From assembly GCA_030602885.1 (NCBI GenBank), contig JAUVYV010000010.1:1-64000 (forward strand): a DNA stretch of 64,000 bases. Reading direction: 5' to 3'. Numbering within the stretch: position 1 is the first letter of the stretch; every line of letters starts with the position of its first letter. The stretch is from Phycisphaerales bacterium (GTDB lineage: Bacteria; Planctomycetota; Phycisphaerae; Sedimentisphaerales; Anaerobacaceae). The notes beneath the pieces were generated by a model. That model saw only the letters and a program-made list of their open reading frames with translations. It made no database searches and was not told the origin of the DNA. Of the stretch, positions 1 to 8,608 are shown piece by piece. The translations under genes and the position numbers were made by a program.

Positions 1-50
1 ATGCGCAAAAAGGACTTACAGAAAATTTCTTGGAAAATGCCGCAAAAAAA

Positions 51-215
51 CAAACCCAAACAAACCCAATGTTAAAATAGGCAAAATATGAACCTAACCC
101 TATACAATAAAAGAGATTACGAGAAAAATAGCCCCTTCGGCTGCAAAAAAACGAACCCAATTCAAACCCAAAACGAACCCAATTCAAGCCCAAACAAACC
201 CAAAGCCGAAATAGC
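51..215. repeat. A-rich direct-repeat tract (CAAACCCAA family)
   Basis: The tract is built from variants of CAAACCCAA. A 22-bp unit at 151-172 is repeated immediately at 173-194 with one mismatch, and shorter copies lie at 51-70 and 191-205. A reading frame runs through it into the lipoprotein gene, but its Asn/Pro/Lys-rich translation looks like translated repeat and not protein. I therefore place the lipoprotein start downstream at 220. Similar intergenic microrepeats occur elsewhere in this window. Confidence 0.6.
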
Positions 216-219
216 TAAT

Positions 220-741
220 ATGAACGCCATTGCTGCCATAACCAAAGCCGCCTTTGTCCTTTTACTGCTGCTTTACACCGGCTGCCGACCTTCACCGCCG
301 ATTGCAGAAACCCTGTCCCGGGACGATACACTGAATATCCCCGTCTGCGCCCATTACGCACCGGTTGCCATAGATATCCTGCCGCTTACCGAGTTTCTCG
401 TCGCCGGCCGGGCAGGCGAGAATTCGGTAATAGATGTCTATGTCGCCCTGCTCGATTCGTTCTCCTCCCAGATAAAAGCTCCCGGCAGCTTCCGCTTTGA
501 GCTGTACGAATATGCCCAACGCTCCGCAGAGCCCAGGGGAAAAAGGGTGACCATCTGGCCGGATATTGACCTCACAGACCCCGAAAAAAACAACGACTAC
601 TGGCAGGATTTTCTCAGGGCCTACCACTTTGAGCTGCCCATCGACCAGCCACAAAGCCAAAGCTACATCCTGCAGGCAACCTGCCTGTGCCCCTCAGGCA
701 AACGCCTCTCAGCCGAACTTGCCCTCAGACAAACCAAGTGA
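220..741 (+). CDS. putative lipoprotein of unknown function
   Basis: This 173-residue protein starts with a signal sequence of about 20 residues: a short N-terminus with one Lys, a run of Leu/Val, then a lipobox LYTGC near residues 19-23. It is therefore probably a lipid-anchored exported protein. The rest is globular with no family I recognise; several Cys and aromatic residues fall in its last third. A longer frame begins at 88, but residues before 220 come from A-rich direct repeats and have no signal-peptide character. Ahead of the 220 ATG I see no strong ribosome site. Downstream, after a stop at 739-741, lies a dockerin-like remnant in another frame. The function is unknown. Confidence 0.65.
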   Translation: MNAIAAITKAAFVLLLLLYTGCRPSPPIAETLSRDDTLNIPVCAHYAPVAIDILPLTEFLVAGRAGENSVIDVYVALLDSFSSQIKAPGSFRFELYEYAQRSAEPRGKRVTIWPDIDLTDPEKNNDYWQDFLRAYHFELPIDQPQSQSYILQATCLCPSGKRLSAELALRQTK

Positions 742-766
742 CTTCTGTCGGCTTCCGGCGCTTTGA

Positions 767-886
767 GCCGATAGAACGCCTGGCGAAGCCGGCTCTTCCG
801 GCGATACCGACCTAAATGGTGACGGTACCGTCGATGAGACCGAAATGCTCAGACTCGCCCTCGACTGGCTCTGGATAGAGGAGTAG
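767..886 (+). pseudogene. dockerin-like C-terminal remnant
   Basis: After a stop at 764-766, this frame encodes about 39 residues ending in a stop at 884-886. They contain DLNGDGTVDETEM followed by a LALDWLW helix, which matches the calcium-binding half of a type I dockerin repeat as found at the ends of many planctomycete secreted proteins. There is no start codon or ribosome site, and the preceding lipoprotein gene is in another frame. It is best read as the surviving tail of a deleted or frameshifted secreted protein. A short hairpin (GCCGG/CCGGC, 788-802) lies inside it. Confidence 0.5.
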
Positions 887-915
887 TTCTCGAATACCAA
901 TCGATTGAATCTCAA

Positions 916-954
916 CAGGTGCCCACATCTCAAATGCGGGCACCTGCCTTTCTG
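916..954 (+). terminator. Rho-independent-like hairpin
   Basis: CAGGTGCCC at 916-924 pairs perfectly with GGGCACCTG at 938-946. An inner CAT/ATG pairing extends the stem, and CCTTTCT follows. It sits between the dockerin remnant and the S-adenosylhomocysteine hydrolase gene, so it probably separates the two transcripts. The T-tract is short. Confidence 0.55.
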
Positions 955-1040
955 CTGCTCATAAACAACAAAAATCTTGAAAATCTCACCACGGCCTTAT
1001 ATACTCACCCCCTTGCAGACTATTTTGAAAGGGATTGTAT

Positions 1041-2300
1041 ATGAAGGCCGATGTTGCCGATTTCAAACTCGCTCCAAAAGGCAAAAAACGGATCCTCTGG
1101 GCCGATAATGACATGCCCGTCCTCGCATCCATCCGCGAACGGTTCAAAAAACAAAAACCCCTCAGGGGCAAAAACGTCTCCGCCTGTCTCCACATAACCG
1201 CAGAAACCGCAAACCTTGCAAGAACCCTCAAGGCCGGCGGCGCAAATGTCGTCCTCTGCGCCTCGAACCCACTCAGCACTCAGGACGATGTCGCCGCCTC
1301 GCTCGTTAAAGACTTCAAAATATCCGTTTTCGCAATCTGCGGCGAAAACCGTGCAACATACTACAAACACATATTGGCCGCCATCGACCACAAGCCTGTC
1401 ATTACCTTCGACGACGGCGCCGACCTCGTAACCGAGCTGCATACCCGCAGGAAAAAAGACGCACCACGAATCATCGCGTCTATGGAAGAGACCACCACCG
1501 GCGTCATCCGCCTTCGTGCCCTGGCCAACCAGGGTAAGCTCAAATTCCCGGTCATCGCCGTCAACGACGCCGCCAGCAAGCACCTCTTTGACAACCGCTA
1601 CGGCACAGGCCAATCGACCGTCGATGGCATCATCCGAGCAACAGACTTACTTCTGGCAGGCAAAAAAGTCGTCGTCGCCGGCTACGGCTGGTGTGGCAGG
1701 GGCTTTGCTATGCGCGCTCGCGGAATGGGTGCTATCATCATCGTCACTGAAGTTGACCACATTAAAGCTATCGAGGCTGCCATGGACGGATTCCAGGTCA
1801 TGCCGATGGCAGAAGCTGCAAAAATCGGCGACCTCTTCGTTACCCTCACCGGCGACAAGAACGTCATCCGCGGCGAACACTTCCGTGTTATGAAAGACCG
1901 CGCCGTCGTTGCAAACTCGGGCCATTTCAACGTCGAAATCGACATTCCGGCCCTCAAAAAACTGAGCAAAAAGGTAAACAGAAACGTCCGCAACCACGTC
2001 GATGAATACGTCCTAAAAAACGGAAGAAGAATTCACCTGCTCGCAGAAGGCCGCCTAATTAACCTCGCTGCCGCAGAAGGCCATCCCGCCTCCGTTATGG
2101 ACATGAGCTTTGCCACACAGGCGTTCGAAGCAGAATACATCCTCAAGCGCCAAAACAAGCTCACCGTCGGCGTACACGATGTCCCCATGGAGATAGAGCA
2201 GAAGGTCTGCCGGCTCAAACTAAAATCAATGGGCATCCGCATAGACAAGCTTACGCCCGAGCAAGTAGAATACCTCGCCGCTTTCGGCGAAGGTACCTAA
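1041..2300 (+). CDS. ahcY: adenosylhomocysteinase (S-adenosyl-L-homocysteine hydrolase)
   Basis: The enzyme splits S-adenosylhomocysteine into adenosine and homocysteine, clearing the by-product of SAM-dependent methylation in the cytoplasm. The 419-residue protein shows the family landmarks in order: CLHITAET near residue 50, EETTTG near 149, Lys180, Asp184 and Asn185 in the K-H-L-F-D-N segment, the NAD loop GYGWCGRG at 214-221, and GHFNVEID. It is short, ending just after LTPEQVEYL, and lacks the C-terminal tail typical of human-type enzymes; this resembles the archaeal/Thermotoga type. TTG at 1035 is possible, but ATG 1041 is better spaced from AAAGGG. I saw no SAH or SAM riboswitch ahead of it. 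Confidence 0.95.
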   Translation: MKADVADFKLAPKGKKRILWADNDMPVLASIRERFKKQKPLRGKNVSACLHITAETANLARTLKAGGANVVLCASNPLSTQDDVAASLVKDFKISVFAICGENRATYYKHILAAIDHKPVITFDDGADLVTELHTRRKKDAPRIIASMEETTTGVIRLRALANQGKLKFPVIAVNDAASKHLFDNRYGTGQSTVDGIIRATDLLLAGKKVVVAGYGWCGRGFAMRARGMGAIIIVTEVDHIKAIEAAMDGFQVMPMAEAAKIGDLFVTLTGDKNVIRGEHFRVMKDRAVVANSGHFNVEIDIPALKKLSKKVNRNVRNHVDEYVLKNGRRIHLLAEGRLINLAAAEGHPASVMDMSFATQAFEAEYILKRQNKLTVGVHDVPMEIEQKVCRLKLKSMGIRIDKLTPEQVEYLAAFGEGT

Positions 2301-2358
2301 ACGTATGCGGCTGCTTGCCATTCGGCCGGCGGGTAGTTTTGAGAATATGTCATAGCGA

Positions 2359-2375
2359 GGCCCGCTCTGCGGGCC
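2359..2375. repeat. GC-rich inverted repeat
   Basis: GGCCCGC (2359-2365) and GCGGGCC (2369-2375) form a 7-bp stem with a TCT loop, between ahcY and the next gene. There is no T-run, so a terminator role is uncertain. It could also be a REP-type palindrome. Confidence 0.4.
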
Positions 2376-2469
2376 GTGGTAATTTCAGTTGCACGGTACT
2401 CGTCACAGCGTAAAGCCGTTAAAGAAAAAGAATTGACCTGTATATGCTCCGGTTGGGAGAATTTGATAA

Positions 2470-3597
2470 ATGATTTCAAAGAGAAATGGTACGTTCGTTT
2501 GTGTCTCGCTCGCTGTGTTTCTGGCTATAACTCTGTCCGCACTATCTCTGTGCACCGCTGCCGACAAAGTCTTGCCCGGCGCCGATGAATCCCATGTACT
2601 GGCCCGCATAGACAACCTCCAAGAAAAATATTCCCATCTATTCACCAAAGGCCTGGCCCTCCCCGCAGACGACTACGGCCCCAACGCCGTCTCCCGCGGC
2701 GACTCTACCACCCGGTTCATAACTCTGCAGAACCTCACCTGGCAAAAGAAGAAATACCACATATACCTCAATCAATCCATAGGCCTTGCTGCCAGCGACT
2801 ATGTCGAGCTTCGCCGGTTCTACCCCACCGAAAAAGTCATTGGTCTGTACCGCTACAATCCCGGCTACCACATCACCGTCCACATCGCGCCCTGCCGCGC
2901 AGCCCTGCTCATGGCAACCACAAAGCCCGTTGATGAAATCTCCGTCTTCGGCTGCGATTATCAAATCGTCCGGGATGTCCCCGGCAAACCTGTCATTGTA
3001 AATCTGCTCGGTATGCCGGGCAAAAGACAACTGGTCACCCTCTCCGCCCGACACAGAAAGTTCACTAAAGCCACTCTCGATGGTAAGCCCGCACCGGATG
3101 CCGTTGCGGGAAAACCCTTCTATGTCAATTTCCCCGGCGAGCCAAACAAACTACCGGCGCACAGAAAACTCGGCGACCTCAATCCTGTTGATGTCCCCGC
3201 CGACGCTGAAGCACTCTGCGAAGCCGCCTCAATAAAAAAAGCGTACCGGCTCTCGACCACCATCACCGAAGCCGCCCCCAACACCCTTCTCGCCATCCCC
3301 GTCGAGGGCGGGCACAACCAGGACGAAACATGTGCCGGCGTCCGCATCGACGGCAAATTCAAAATCGCCACATTCACGACTATATCCTTCCCTTCCGGCC
3401 TGTGGCAAACACCCGTCCCTGCGTCCGATTCCATCTGCGCTTACTATGTCCCCGTCACCGACGACATGCTCGGCAAGAAAATCGACGTCGTCGTTCTCCT
3501 TATCAAAGGCGGCAACGAAAACGAACAAATAAAACCCCAGTGCTATATCACCACCTACCCACACCCCTACGAAACCAAACGGCTTATCCTCGAATAA
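2470..3597 (+). CDS. secreted protein of unknown function
   Basis: This 375-residue protein has a clear Sec signal peptide: Lys/Arg at residues 4-5, a hydrophobic stretch over about 10-27 and a likely cut after CTAA near residue 31. The mature part is rich in beta-strand-like segments and Tyr/Pro, with no family I can name. GGGAG lies about 11 bases ahead of the ATG. It sits 6 bp before the phosphatase gene, so the two may be co-transcribed. Base composition matches its neighbours. It could be a planctomycete-specific periplasmic or surface protein; no catalytic motif is visible. Confidence 0.7.
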   Translation: MISKRNGTFVCVSLAVFLAITLSALSLCTAADKVLPGADESHVLARIDNLQEKYSHLFTKGLALPADDYGPNAVSRGDSTTRFITLQNLTWQKKKYHIYLNQSIGLAASDYVELRRFYPTEKVIGLYRYNPGYHITVHIAPCRAALLMATTKPVDEISVFGCDYQIVRDVPGKPVIVNLLGMPGKRQLVTLSARHRKFTKATLDGKPAPDAVAGKPFYVNFPGEPNKLPAHRKLGDLNPVDVPADAEALCEAASIKKAYRLSTTITEAAPNTLLAIPVEGGHNQDETCAGVRIDGKFKIATFTTISFPSGLWQTPVPASDSICAYYVPVTDDMLGKKIDVVVLLIKGGNENEQIKPQCYITTYPHPYETKRLILE

Positions 3598-3603
3598 CCG
3601 ACT

Positions 3604-4317
3604 ATGAATGATAAGCTTCCCACAGCGAGCGACAGGCGGCGAGCGACGAGTCACGCACAGCGCTTCAGCGCTGTGCTCTTCGACCTCGACGGCACCCTGC
3701 TCGACACCCTAACCGACCTCGCAAACGCAATGAACCGTACCCTCGAGGCAATGGGCTTTCCACCTCATCCCGTCGAGGCCTACAAATACTTCGTCGGCGA
3801 CGGCGTCGAAAACGAAGCAAAACGCGCACTGCCCAAAGATAAGCTCGGCCCCGATACCATCTTAGAATGCGTCGAGCTCGCCCGCGCTGAGTACGCTCGC
3901 TGCTGGCACGAAAACACTCGCCCCTATCACGACATCGGCGAACTGCTTACCGCTCTCATCGAGCGCGACATCATTATGACTATCCTCTCCAACAAGCCCG
4001 ACCACTTCGTAAAGCTTATGGTCGAAAAGTTGCTGCCCGACCGGCAATTCGAAATCGTCCGTGGTGCGATAGATGGCGTCCCTATCAAACCCGACCCCGC
4101 CGCAGCGCTGGCAATCGCAAAGCAATTGAATATCCCGCCGAAAAACTTCCTCTATCTTGGCGACACAAACACCGACATGAAAACCGCCGTAAATTCAGAA
4201 ATGTACCCCGTCGGCGCAACCTGGGGCTTCCGTACCGCTGACGAGCTCACCCAAAACGGCGCAAAAACACTAATCCATCACCCCACCGCGCTGCTCAATA
4301 TCGTTGATGCTTCTTGA
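3604..4317 (+). CDS. gph: phosphoglycolate phosphatase-like HAD hydrolase
   Basis: This is a 237-residue HAD-superfamily phosphatase. Motif I FDLDGTLLDT (about residues 25-34, with the nucleophile Asp of FDLDG), motif II LSNKPD, and motif IV GDTNTDM are all present. A helical cap follows motif I, as in phosphoglycolate phosphatases, which remove phosphate from 2-phosphoglycolate. Substrate identity is inferred. The first 20 or so residues (up to SAVLF) are extra relative to the family and are encoded by repeat-like DNA including a perfect palindrome. An in-frame GTG at 3673 could give a shorter start, but no ribosome site supports either. A broken second copy of the C-terminus lies at 5103-5198. 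Confidence 0.85.
   Translation: MNDKLPTASDRRRATSHAQRFSAVLFDLDGTLLDTLTDLANAMNRTLEAMGFPPHPVEAYKYFVGDGVENEAKRALPKDKLGPDTILECVELARAEYARCWHENTRPYHDIGELLTALIERDIIMTILSNKPDHFVKLMVEKLLPDRQFEIVRGAIDGVPIKPDPAAALAIAKQLNIPPKNFLYLGDTNTDMKTAVNSEMYPVGATWGFRTADELTQNGAKTLIHHPTALLNIVDAS
3655..3676. repeat. perfect palindrome inside the gph 5' end
   Basis: GCACAGCGC (3655-3663), loop TTCA, GCGCTGTGC (3668-3676). The 9-bp perfect stem falls within codons 18-24 of the phosphatase gene, directly before the catalytic motif I. Confidence 0.6.
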
Positions 4318-4386
4318 TAAGACACATATCTCTGTGTACACTCTTGATGAGTATATCATAATCTCAGTTGCCTTTGGAGTTCACCC

Positions 4387-5130
4387 ATGCAGAAGCCTTA
4401 TGCAGCGCATGAAATTGCATACCAGAAAATCGCCAGGGACGGCATTAGCTCGTGGGCCCAATTCCTCGGCCGCAAAACTCAGATCGACCCGCAAGTCAGG
4501 CGCTTCCTCACAGATGTTTGTGCCCGGCCGTGGGCGCCGAAAGCCGGCAGAGTCGTCGAGATAGGGTGTGGAACCGGCCCAATCCTGCGATGGGTTTGCA
4601 AACGGCGTTTCACCGGCCTGGGAATCGATATCAGCAAGACCGCAATCGCCATGGCAACCCAACAGTCAAAGGGTCTCGATATACAATTCAAGCGCGCCGA
4701 TGCATGCCGTCTGAAGACCACCGAGCTTGGCAAATTCGACATGGTTATCGACGGACATTGCCTCCACTGCATCACCGAACCAGCGGATCGCCGGGCCCTT
4801 CTGCGAAACGTCTTTCGGATTCTGCGAAAAGCAGCTATCTTTGTCGTCATGACCATGTGTGCCCCCGTGGATAAGAGGCTGTATTCCTGTGTATCAAAAG
4901 AAAACAGACTTATAAAACACACTATCTATATGCCCCTCCCCCAGGCCCGAAGATATGAAGGCTCCCGCAAAATTCAAGACCGCGCCTATCTACCTGTCCG
5001 TGCCGTGCCGCATTGGAAAATCGTCCTTTCAGAAATCAAAAAAGCAGGGTTTCAAATCAGAATGTTCCAATATGACGCACCCTCTGACAGGAACCCTTTC
5101 AGTTCTCTTTCCGTAGCAGCATCGAAGTAG
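4387..5130 (+). CDS. class I SAM-dependent methyltransferase
   Basis: The 247-residue protein has a Rossmann methyltransferase core: motif I VVEIGCGTG at residues 56-64, the acidic ribose-binding Asp in GLGIDIS near 81, and FDMVIDGHCLHCI as motif IV. The substrate is not evident. TGGAG lies 7 bases ahead of the ATG. The last 15 or so codons overlap, in another frame, a stretch that looks like the C-terminus of a second phosphoglycolate phosphatase. The gene may therefore have inserted into an old phosphatase copy, and its own C-terminus may be partly read-through sequence. Confidence 0.8.
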   Translation: MQKPYAAHEIAYQKIARDGISSWAQFLGRKTQIDPQVRRFLTDVCARPWAPKAGRVVEIGCGTGPILRWVCKRRFTGLGIDISKTAIAMATQQSKGLDIQFKRADACRLKTTELGKFDMVIDGHCLHCITEPADRRALLRNVFRILRKAAIFVVMTMCAPVDKRLYSCVSKENRLIKHTIYMPLPQARRYEGSRKIQDRAYLPVRAVPHWKIVLSEIKKAGFQIRMFQYDAPSDRNPFSSLSVAASK

Positions 5131-5198
5131 CTGGTGCAAAACAACTCGTCCACAATCCTGCGGACATCCTCAAAATCCTCGACAATTCCGTCCCGTGA
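5103..5198 (+). pseudogene. C-terminal fragment of a second phosphoglycolate phosphatase
   Basis: In the frame ending at the TGA 5196-5198 the translation contains GAKQLVHNPADILKILDNS. The intact gph upstream ends with GAKTLIHHPTALLNIVDAS. Ten of nineteen positions are identical and several others conservative, and both are preceded by an FR motif. No start codon or catalytic region remains. The fragment overlaps the 3' end of the methyltransferase gene in a different frame. I read it as the remains of a duplicated or disrupted phosphatase gene. Confidence 0.6.
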
Positions 5199-5321
5199 TT
5201 GTCTGCGAACGTCACGTAGCTATGCGCGGCAATCTCAATCCGCAACTTGCAACTACGGCTGCAATTCTGTATAACCATCACCGACCCAAATGGAATAATC
5301 GGATATACGAAGGAGACCAAG

Positions 5322-7370
5322 ATGACTTGCACAAAACCACTTTTTCTCCGCATCGTTTCCATAATCGCCCTGCTAATATCAAACACCACTTTTGCCGTCG
5401 GCAAAGTACCCACCTGGACCCTATGCAACGACGGCTCATTCGACCTGAAGGCCGGCTCGCTAACGCTCACCGGCTGCTACCCCGCCATTGACGGCCATTC
5501 CGTCTTTGCCAAATCCGTCACCGTCAAAGAAGCCCCGGAGGGGGGACAAATTACCTACCACCTCATCAAAGGCGAACTTATTCTCCAATTCTCCCACGAT
5601 AAAAACTCCGCCGTCTTATCAGCGAAGCTGAAAGGTTTCAACATTGCCCCGCACTGGATTTACCCACTCGCCCAGAGCAAAGTCGCCGGCGCCGACCGCT
5701 ACTTCAAACAGGGCATCGGCTTCGCAGGCCCGTCCGGCATCCGCAAAATAAAAGACCCCGTCATCCGCCGCGAATCGCGCACAGCCGACGAGACAATGTC
5801 CTTCGACAGCTACCTCTCATTTGCATTGATTTCTCCCGACGATACTACTTTGGCCCTGGCCGCCTACAAACACTCCAACTACCTCCAGCGCACGACCTTT
5901 TACAATCGCCAGTACCGCTACGGCCTTATCGACCGCTGGCTCGATTCCGACACATGGTTTGTCGAAGCAGGCTTCGCGACCGAGAACATCGCTGTCCCCA
6001 CCTCCATCCTCAAACTGCCCGATCTGCACTTCGTCACCGGCACGAAACCATTCGATACAATGCGCCACCTTGCTAAGAACATCGCCAAGGCCAACAGTGT
6101 CAAGCTCGACAAACCCACCTCATACCACTGGTGCTCCTGGTACGACGCCGAGAAGAACTTCAGTATCGACAAGCTCGAAACCTTCTTGGCAGGCCTAAAA
6201 ACAATCGACCCACCCACGCCCATCACGGCCGTCCAGATCGACGACTACTGCAACTATGGCGACTGGCTCGGCAAAAACGAAAACTGGCCCAACACCCTAA
6301 AGCCCGCCTTCGAGATGATCCGCCAAGCCGGATACAAACCCGGCATCTGGGTAGGCCCCTTCATGGTCGATACCCGAAGCAAACTCTACAAAAACCATCC
6401 CGACTGGGTCCTGCGCGACAAGGACGGCAAAGAAATCGTCCACTGGGAAAGAGAAGGTTACAACGTCCTTCAGCTCGATTCGAGCCATCCGGAGGCCTTC
6501 GAATACCTCCGCACCGTTTTCAAAACCCTCTGCTCCTGGGGCGCAACCTACTATAAAACAGACTTCATGGACTGGGGCCTTGCCGACTCCACAAAAGTCA
6601 AACGCGCTCGCCCCGGCAAGACATCCATCCGGTACTTCATTGATGTCGTCGATATGATCCGTGAGGAAATCGGCGACGAATCCTTCTGGCTCGGCTGCAT
6701 ATCACCCTTCCCGCCTATGATAGGCCGAGTCGATGCCGTTCGGGTCGCAAACGACGTACACTGGTCATGGTCACAGGGCGGTACCGGAAATATGTTCCAG
6801 GAGAGTTTCGCCGACCAGTACTTCAATAACGTCCTCTTTGCCAATGATCCCGATGTGCTGTACGTGCGCGAATATAACTGCGAGCTCACCGAAGACGAGA
6901 TCTACTCAATTGCACTGTGGGACGGCATCTTAGGCGGAACCGTCAACACCTCCGACCGCTTCGACAAAATCCCTGCCGACCGCCTAAAGCTCTGGCGATT
7001 CACCCAGCCGACAAAAAAACACAACATCGCCCACTTGCCCTTCTTCTCCAAACCCTACGCCGACCAGCGTATTCTCGTTGCCGTCCGCCAATACCCCGAC
7101 AGAAACGCCTGGGGCGTCCTTTTCGTAAACCCCTCCGACCAGTCCGCCACCGAAACCTACCAAATCAAAGACCTCATCGAAAAACCCTCTGCCTTCTGCT
7201 TTACCTGGCTCCCCGCCCAAAACAAACCATTGGGAAAACTTTCCTCCTTCACCATAGACCTCAAACCCCACGCCTCGATTCTCTATTATGTCTCACCCAA
7301 TGACACCCCACCACCTTCCGATATGACCCTCTCCGGCCTGACCGTCCCCGCCCTAAGCGACTCCCGATAG
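5322..7370 (+). CDS. secreted GH36-type alpha-galactosidase/melibiase-like glycosidase
   Basis: This 682-residue protein has a Sec signal peptide ending near TTFA (residue 25). An N-terminal beta-rich domain (about 30-260) is followed by a TIM barrel (about 265-580) and a C-terminal beta domain. Barrel motifs fit clan GH-D/GH36: WCSWYD (270-275), VQIDDYCNYGDW (304-315), GIWVGPF, and YYKTDFMDWG, whose Asp414 is the expected nucleophile. The acid/base is probably Asp471 or Asp478 around GRVDAVRVANDV. Such enzymes remove alpha-galactosyl residues from oligosaccharides; the exact substrate is unproven. AAGGAG 7-8 bases ahead of ATG 5322 fixes the start; an upstream in-frame ATG at 5247 lacks a site. 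Confidence 0.85.
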   Translation: MTCTKPLFLRIVSIIALLISNTTFAVGKVPTWTLCNDGSFDLKAGSLTLTGCYPAIDGHSVFAKSVTVKEAPEGGQITYHLIKGELILQFSHDKNSAVLSAKLKGFNIAPHWIYPLAQSKVAGADRYFKQGIGFAGPSGIRKIKDPVIRRESRTADETMSFDSYLSFALISPDDTTLALAAYKHSNYLQRTTFYNRQYRYGLIDRWLDSDTWFVEAGFATENIAVPTSILKLPDLHFVTGTKPFDTMRHLAKNIAKANSVKLDKPTSYHWCSWYDAEKNFSIDKLETFLAGLKTIDPPTPITAVQIDDYCNYGDWLGKNENWPNTLKPAFEMIRQAGYKPGIWVGPFMVDTRSKLYKNHPDWVLRDKDGKEIVHWEREGYNVLQLDSSHPEAFEYLRTVFKTLCSWGATYYKTDFMDWGLADSTKVKRARPGKTSIRYFIDVVDMIREEIGDESFWLGCISPFPPMIGRVDAVRVANDVHWSWSQGGTGNMFQESFADQYFNNVLFANDPDVLYVREYNCELTEDEIYSIALWDGILGGTVNTSDRFDKIPADRLKLWRFTQPTKKHNIAHLPFFSKPYADQRILVAVRQYPDRNAWGVLFVNPSDQSATETYQIKDLIEKPSAFCFTWLPAQNKPLGKLSSFTIDLKPHASILYYVSPNDTPPPSDMTLSGLTVPALSDSR

Positions 7371-7526
7371 AAAATAGAGGGCAGTTAATAATAAATTCCT
7401 TCTTCCCTGCTCCGATAATATCCGTCCGATTCCTGTTCCAAAACGCACCGTGCCGATGGATGCGCTTTTCTGTGGAATGTTTCTTATACTTTACTCGGGT
7501 GTATTCCCGAAAATGGAGGCCCTGAT

Positions 7527-8036
7527 ATGCTTTTGCTGCAAACACAGTCGCGAGCAGGCACACCGACATCTCGCCTACGGCCGGCTATGTCCATCGTCGA
7601 GGTAATGGTCTTTATCGTTTGCCTGTCCGTCGCGGTCATCGGCGCATCGGGCTATCGCTATTTCTCTACCCTTCATATTCGCAAATCAGACATCGAGATA
7701 ACCGCCGGCCAAACAGCACTTCTCCTGTGCGAAAGCTGGAGAGGCGTCGGCGGCATCCAGACCTACGACCCCCTCAATGACACAGGCCTTGGCATTAACA
7801 TCACCGACGCTTGCGAACTTCTTGTACCGGAACCACCGCTAAACTTCACCTCGCTCGGAAATTATCAAGTTGTTGCAGATAATCACACTTACTACGTCAC
7901 CTTATCTTATTTCGACATTGACAGCTATCTCAGCGTGCTCAATGTCAAAACACAATGGCCCAGAAGCGAGAGAGCGGCCAACCAAAACACCGGCGTCAAT
8001 AAATCCCTTAGCTTGTCGGCATTGGTAACGCGCTAA
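7527..8036 (+). CDS. prepilin-like (type II secretion/type IV pilin family) protein
   Basis: The 169-residue protein has a short basic leader followed by MSIVEVMVFIVCLSVAVIGA, a pilin-type N-terminal helix with Glu at position 5 after the presumed cleavage point. The mature part is small and globular. GGAGG ahead of the ATG supports the start. It is the first of three adjacent prepilin-like genes and may correspond to a GspI/PilV-type minor subunit. The leader residue before the helix is Ala instead of Gly, which is tolerated in some pseudopilins. No assembly ATPase or prepilin peptidase is in the window. Confidence 0.75.
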   Translation: MLLLQTQSRAGTPTSRLRPAMSIVEVMVFIVCLSVAVIGASGYRYFSTLHIRKSDIEITAGQTALLLCESWRGVGGIQTYDPLNDTGLGINITDACELLVPEPPLNFTSLGNYQVVADNHTYYVTLSYFDIDSYLSVLNVKTQWPRSERAANQNTGVNKSLSLSALVTR

Positions 8037-8062
8037 TTTGGAATATCGGAGCTCCGGCCAAT

Positions 8063-8572
8063 ATGCGCAAGCAAAAAAACGCTAAAACAACGGGCTTTAC
8101 ACTAATCGAACTAATGATAGTCTGCGCAATGGTGACAACCTGTATCGTCGCCGTGGGTGTTGTCTTTTCCGACAGTCAAAAGTCCTGGAACGCAACCTAC
8201 AGACGCGCTTATTGTGACGTCATGCTCGACAGCCACATCGCGAGCAAAGCATTTGAGGCGAGCGTTCGCAGGGCCACCTGCGAGAGGTATCTGCTGGACA
8301 ATACAGGCCGGTGGATCGAAGTATATTACTTCGCAGATGGGACCTCGCCAAAACTCGACCGGTATGCCAAGCTCTTTACTACCGGCGGAACATTCTACAT
8401 CGAGTACGGCTGCCTCGACCCAAAACAGACCTATGACGTCATCCCAATATGTGAAAATGTGACTGCATGTACCTTTTCCGGCGCAGGACGCTGCATCCGA
8501 ATGCAGATGACATTAAGTGACAACAACCATGACGTCTCTCTCATTGCGTCTGCCGTGCCGCAGAATCAATAA
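8063..8572 (+). CDS. prepilin-like protein with N-terminal methylation motif
   Basis: The leader MRKQKNAKTTG is followed by FTLIELMIVCAMV, the textbook prepilin peptidase site: cut after Gly11, N-methylated Phe, Glu at +5. The helix spans about residues 12-33. The remaining 135 residues contain several Cys and look like a minor pseudopilin of GspJ/PilW type. It is 26 bp after the previous prepilin gene and 36 bp before the third, so the three are probably one operon assembling a pilus-like or type II secretion pseudopilus tip. Confidence 0.85.
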   Translation: MRKQKNAKTTGFTLIELMIVCAMVTTCIVAVGVVFSDSQKSWNATYRRAYCDVMLDSHIASKAFEASVRRATCERYLLDNTGRWIEVYYFADGTSPKLDRYAKLFTTGGTFYIEYGCLDPKQTYDVIPICENVTACTFSGAGRCIRMQMTLSDNNHDVSLIASAVPQNQ

Positions 8573-8608
8573 CATTATTCTTTTACTCAAAGGAAACCGA
8601 GGCTAATC

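Noticed and set aside
960-1040. SAH/SAM riboswitch before ahcY
   Set aside because: The leader is short and no conserved core or pseudoknot pairing was found.
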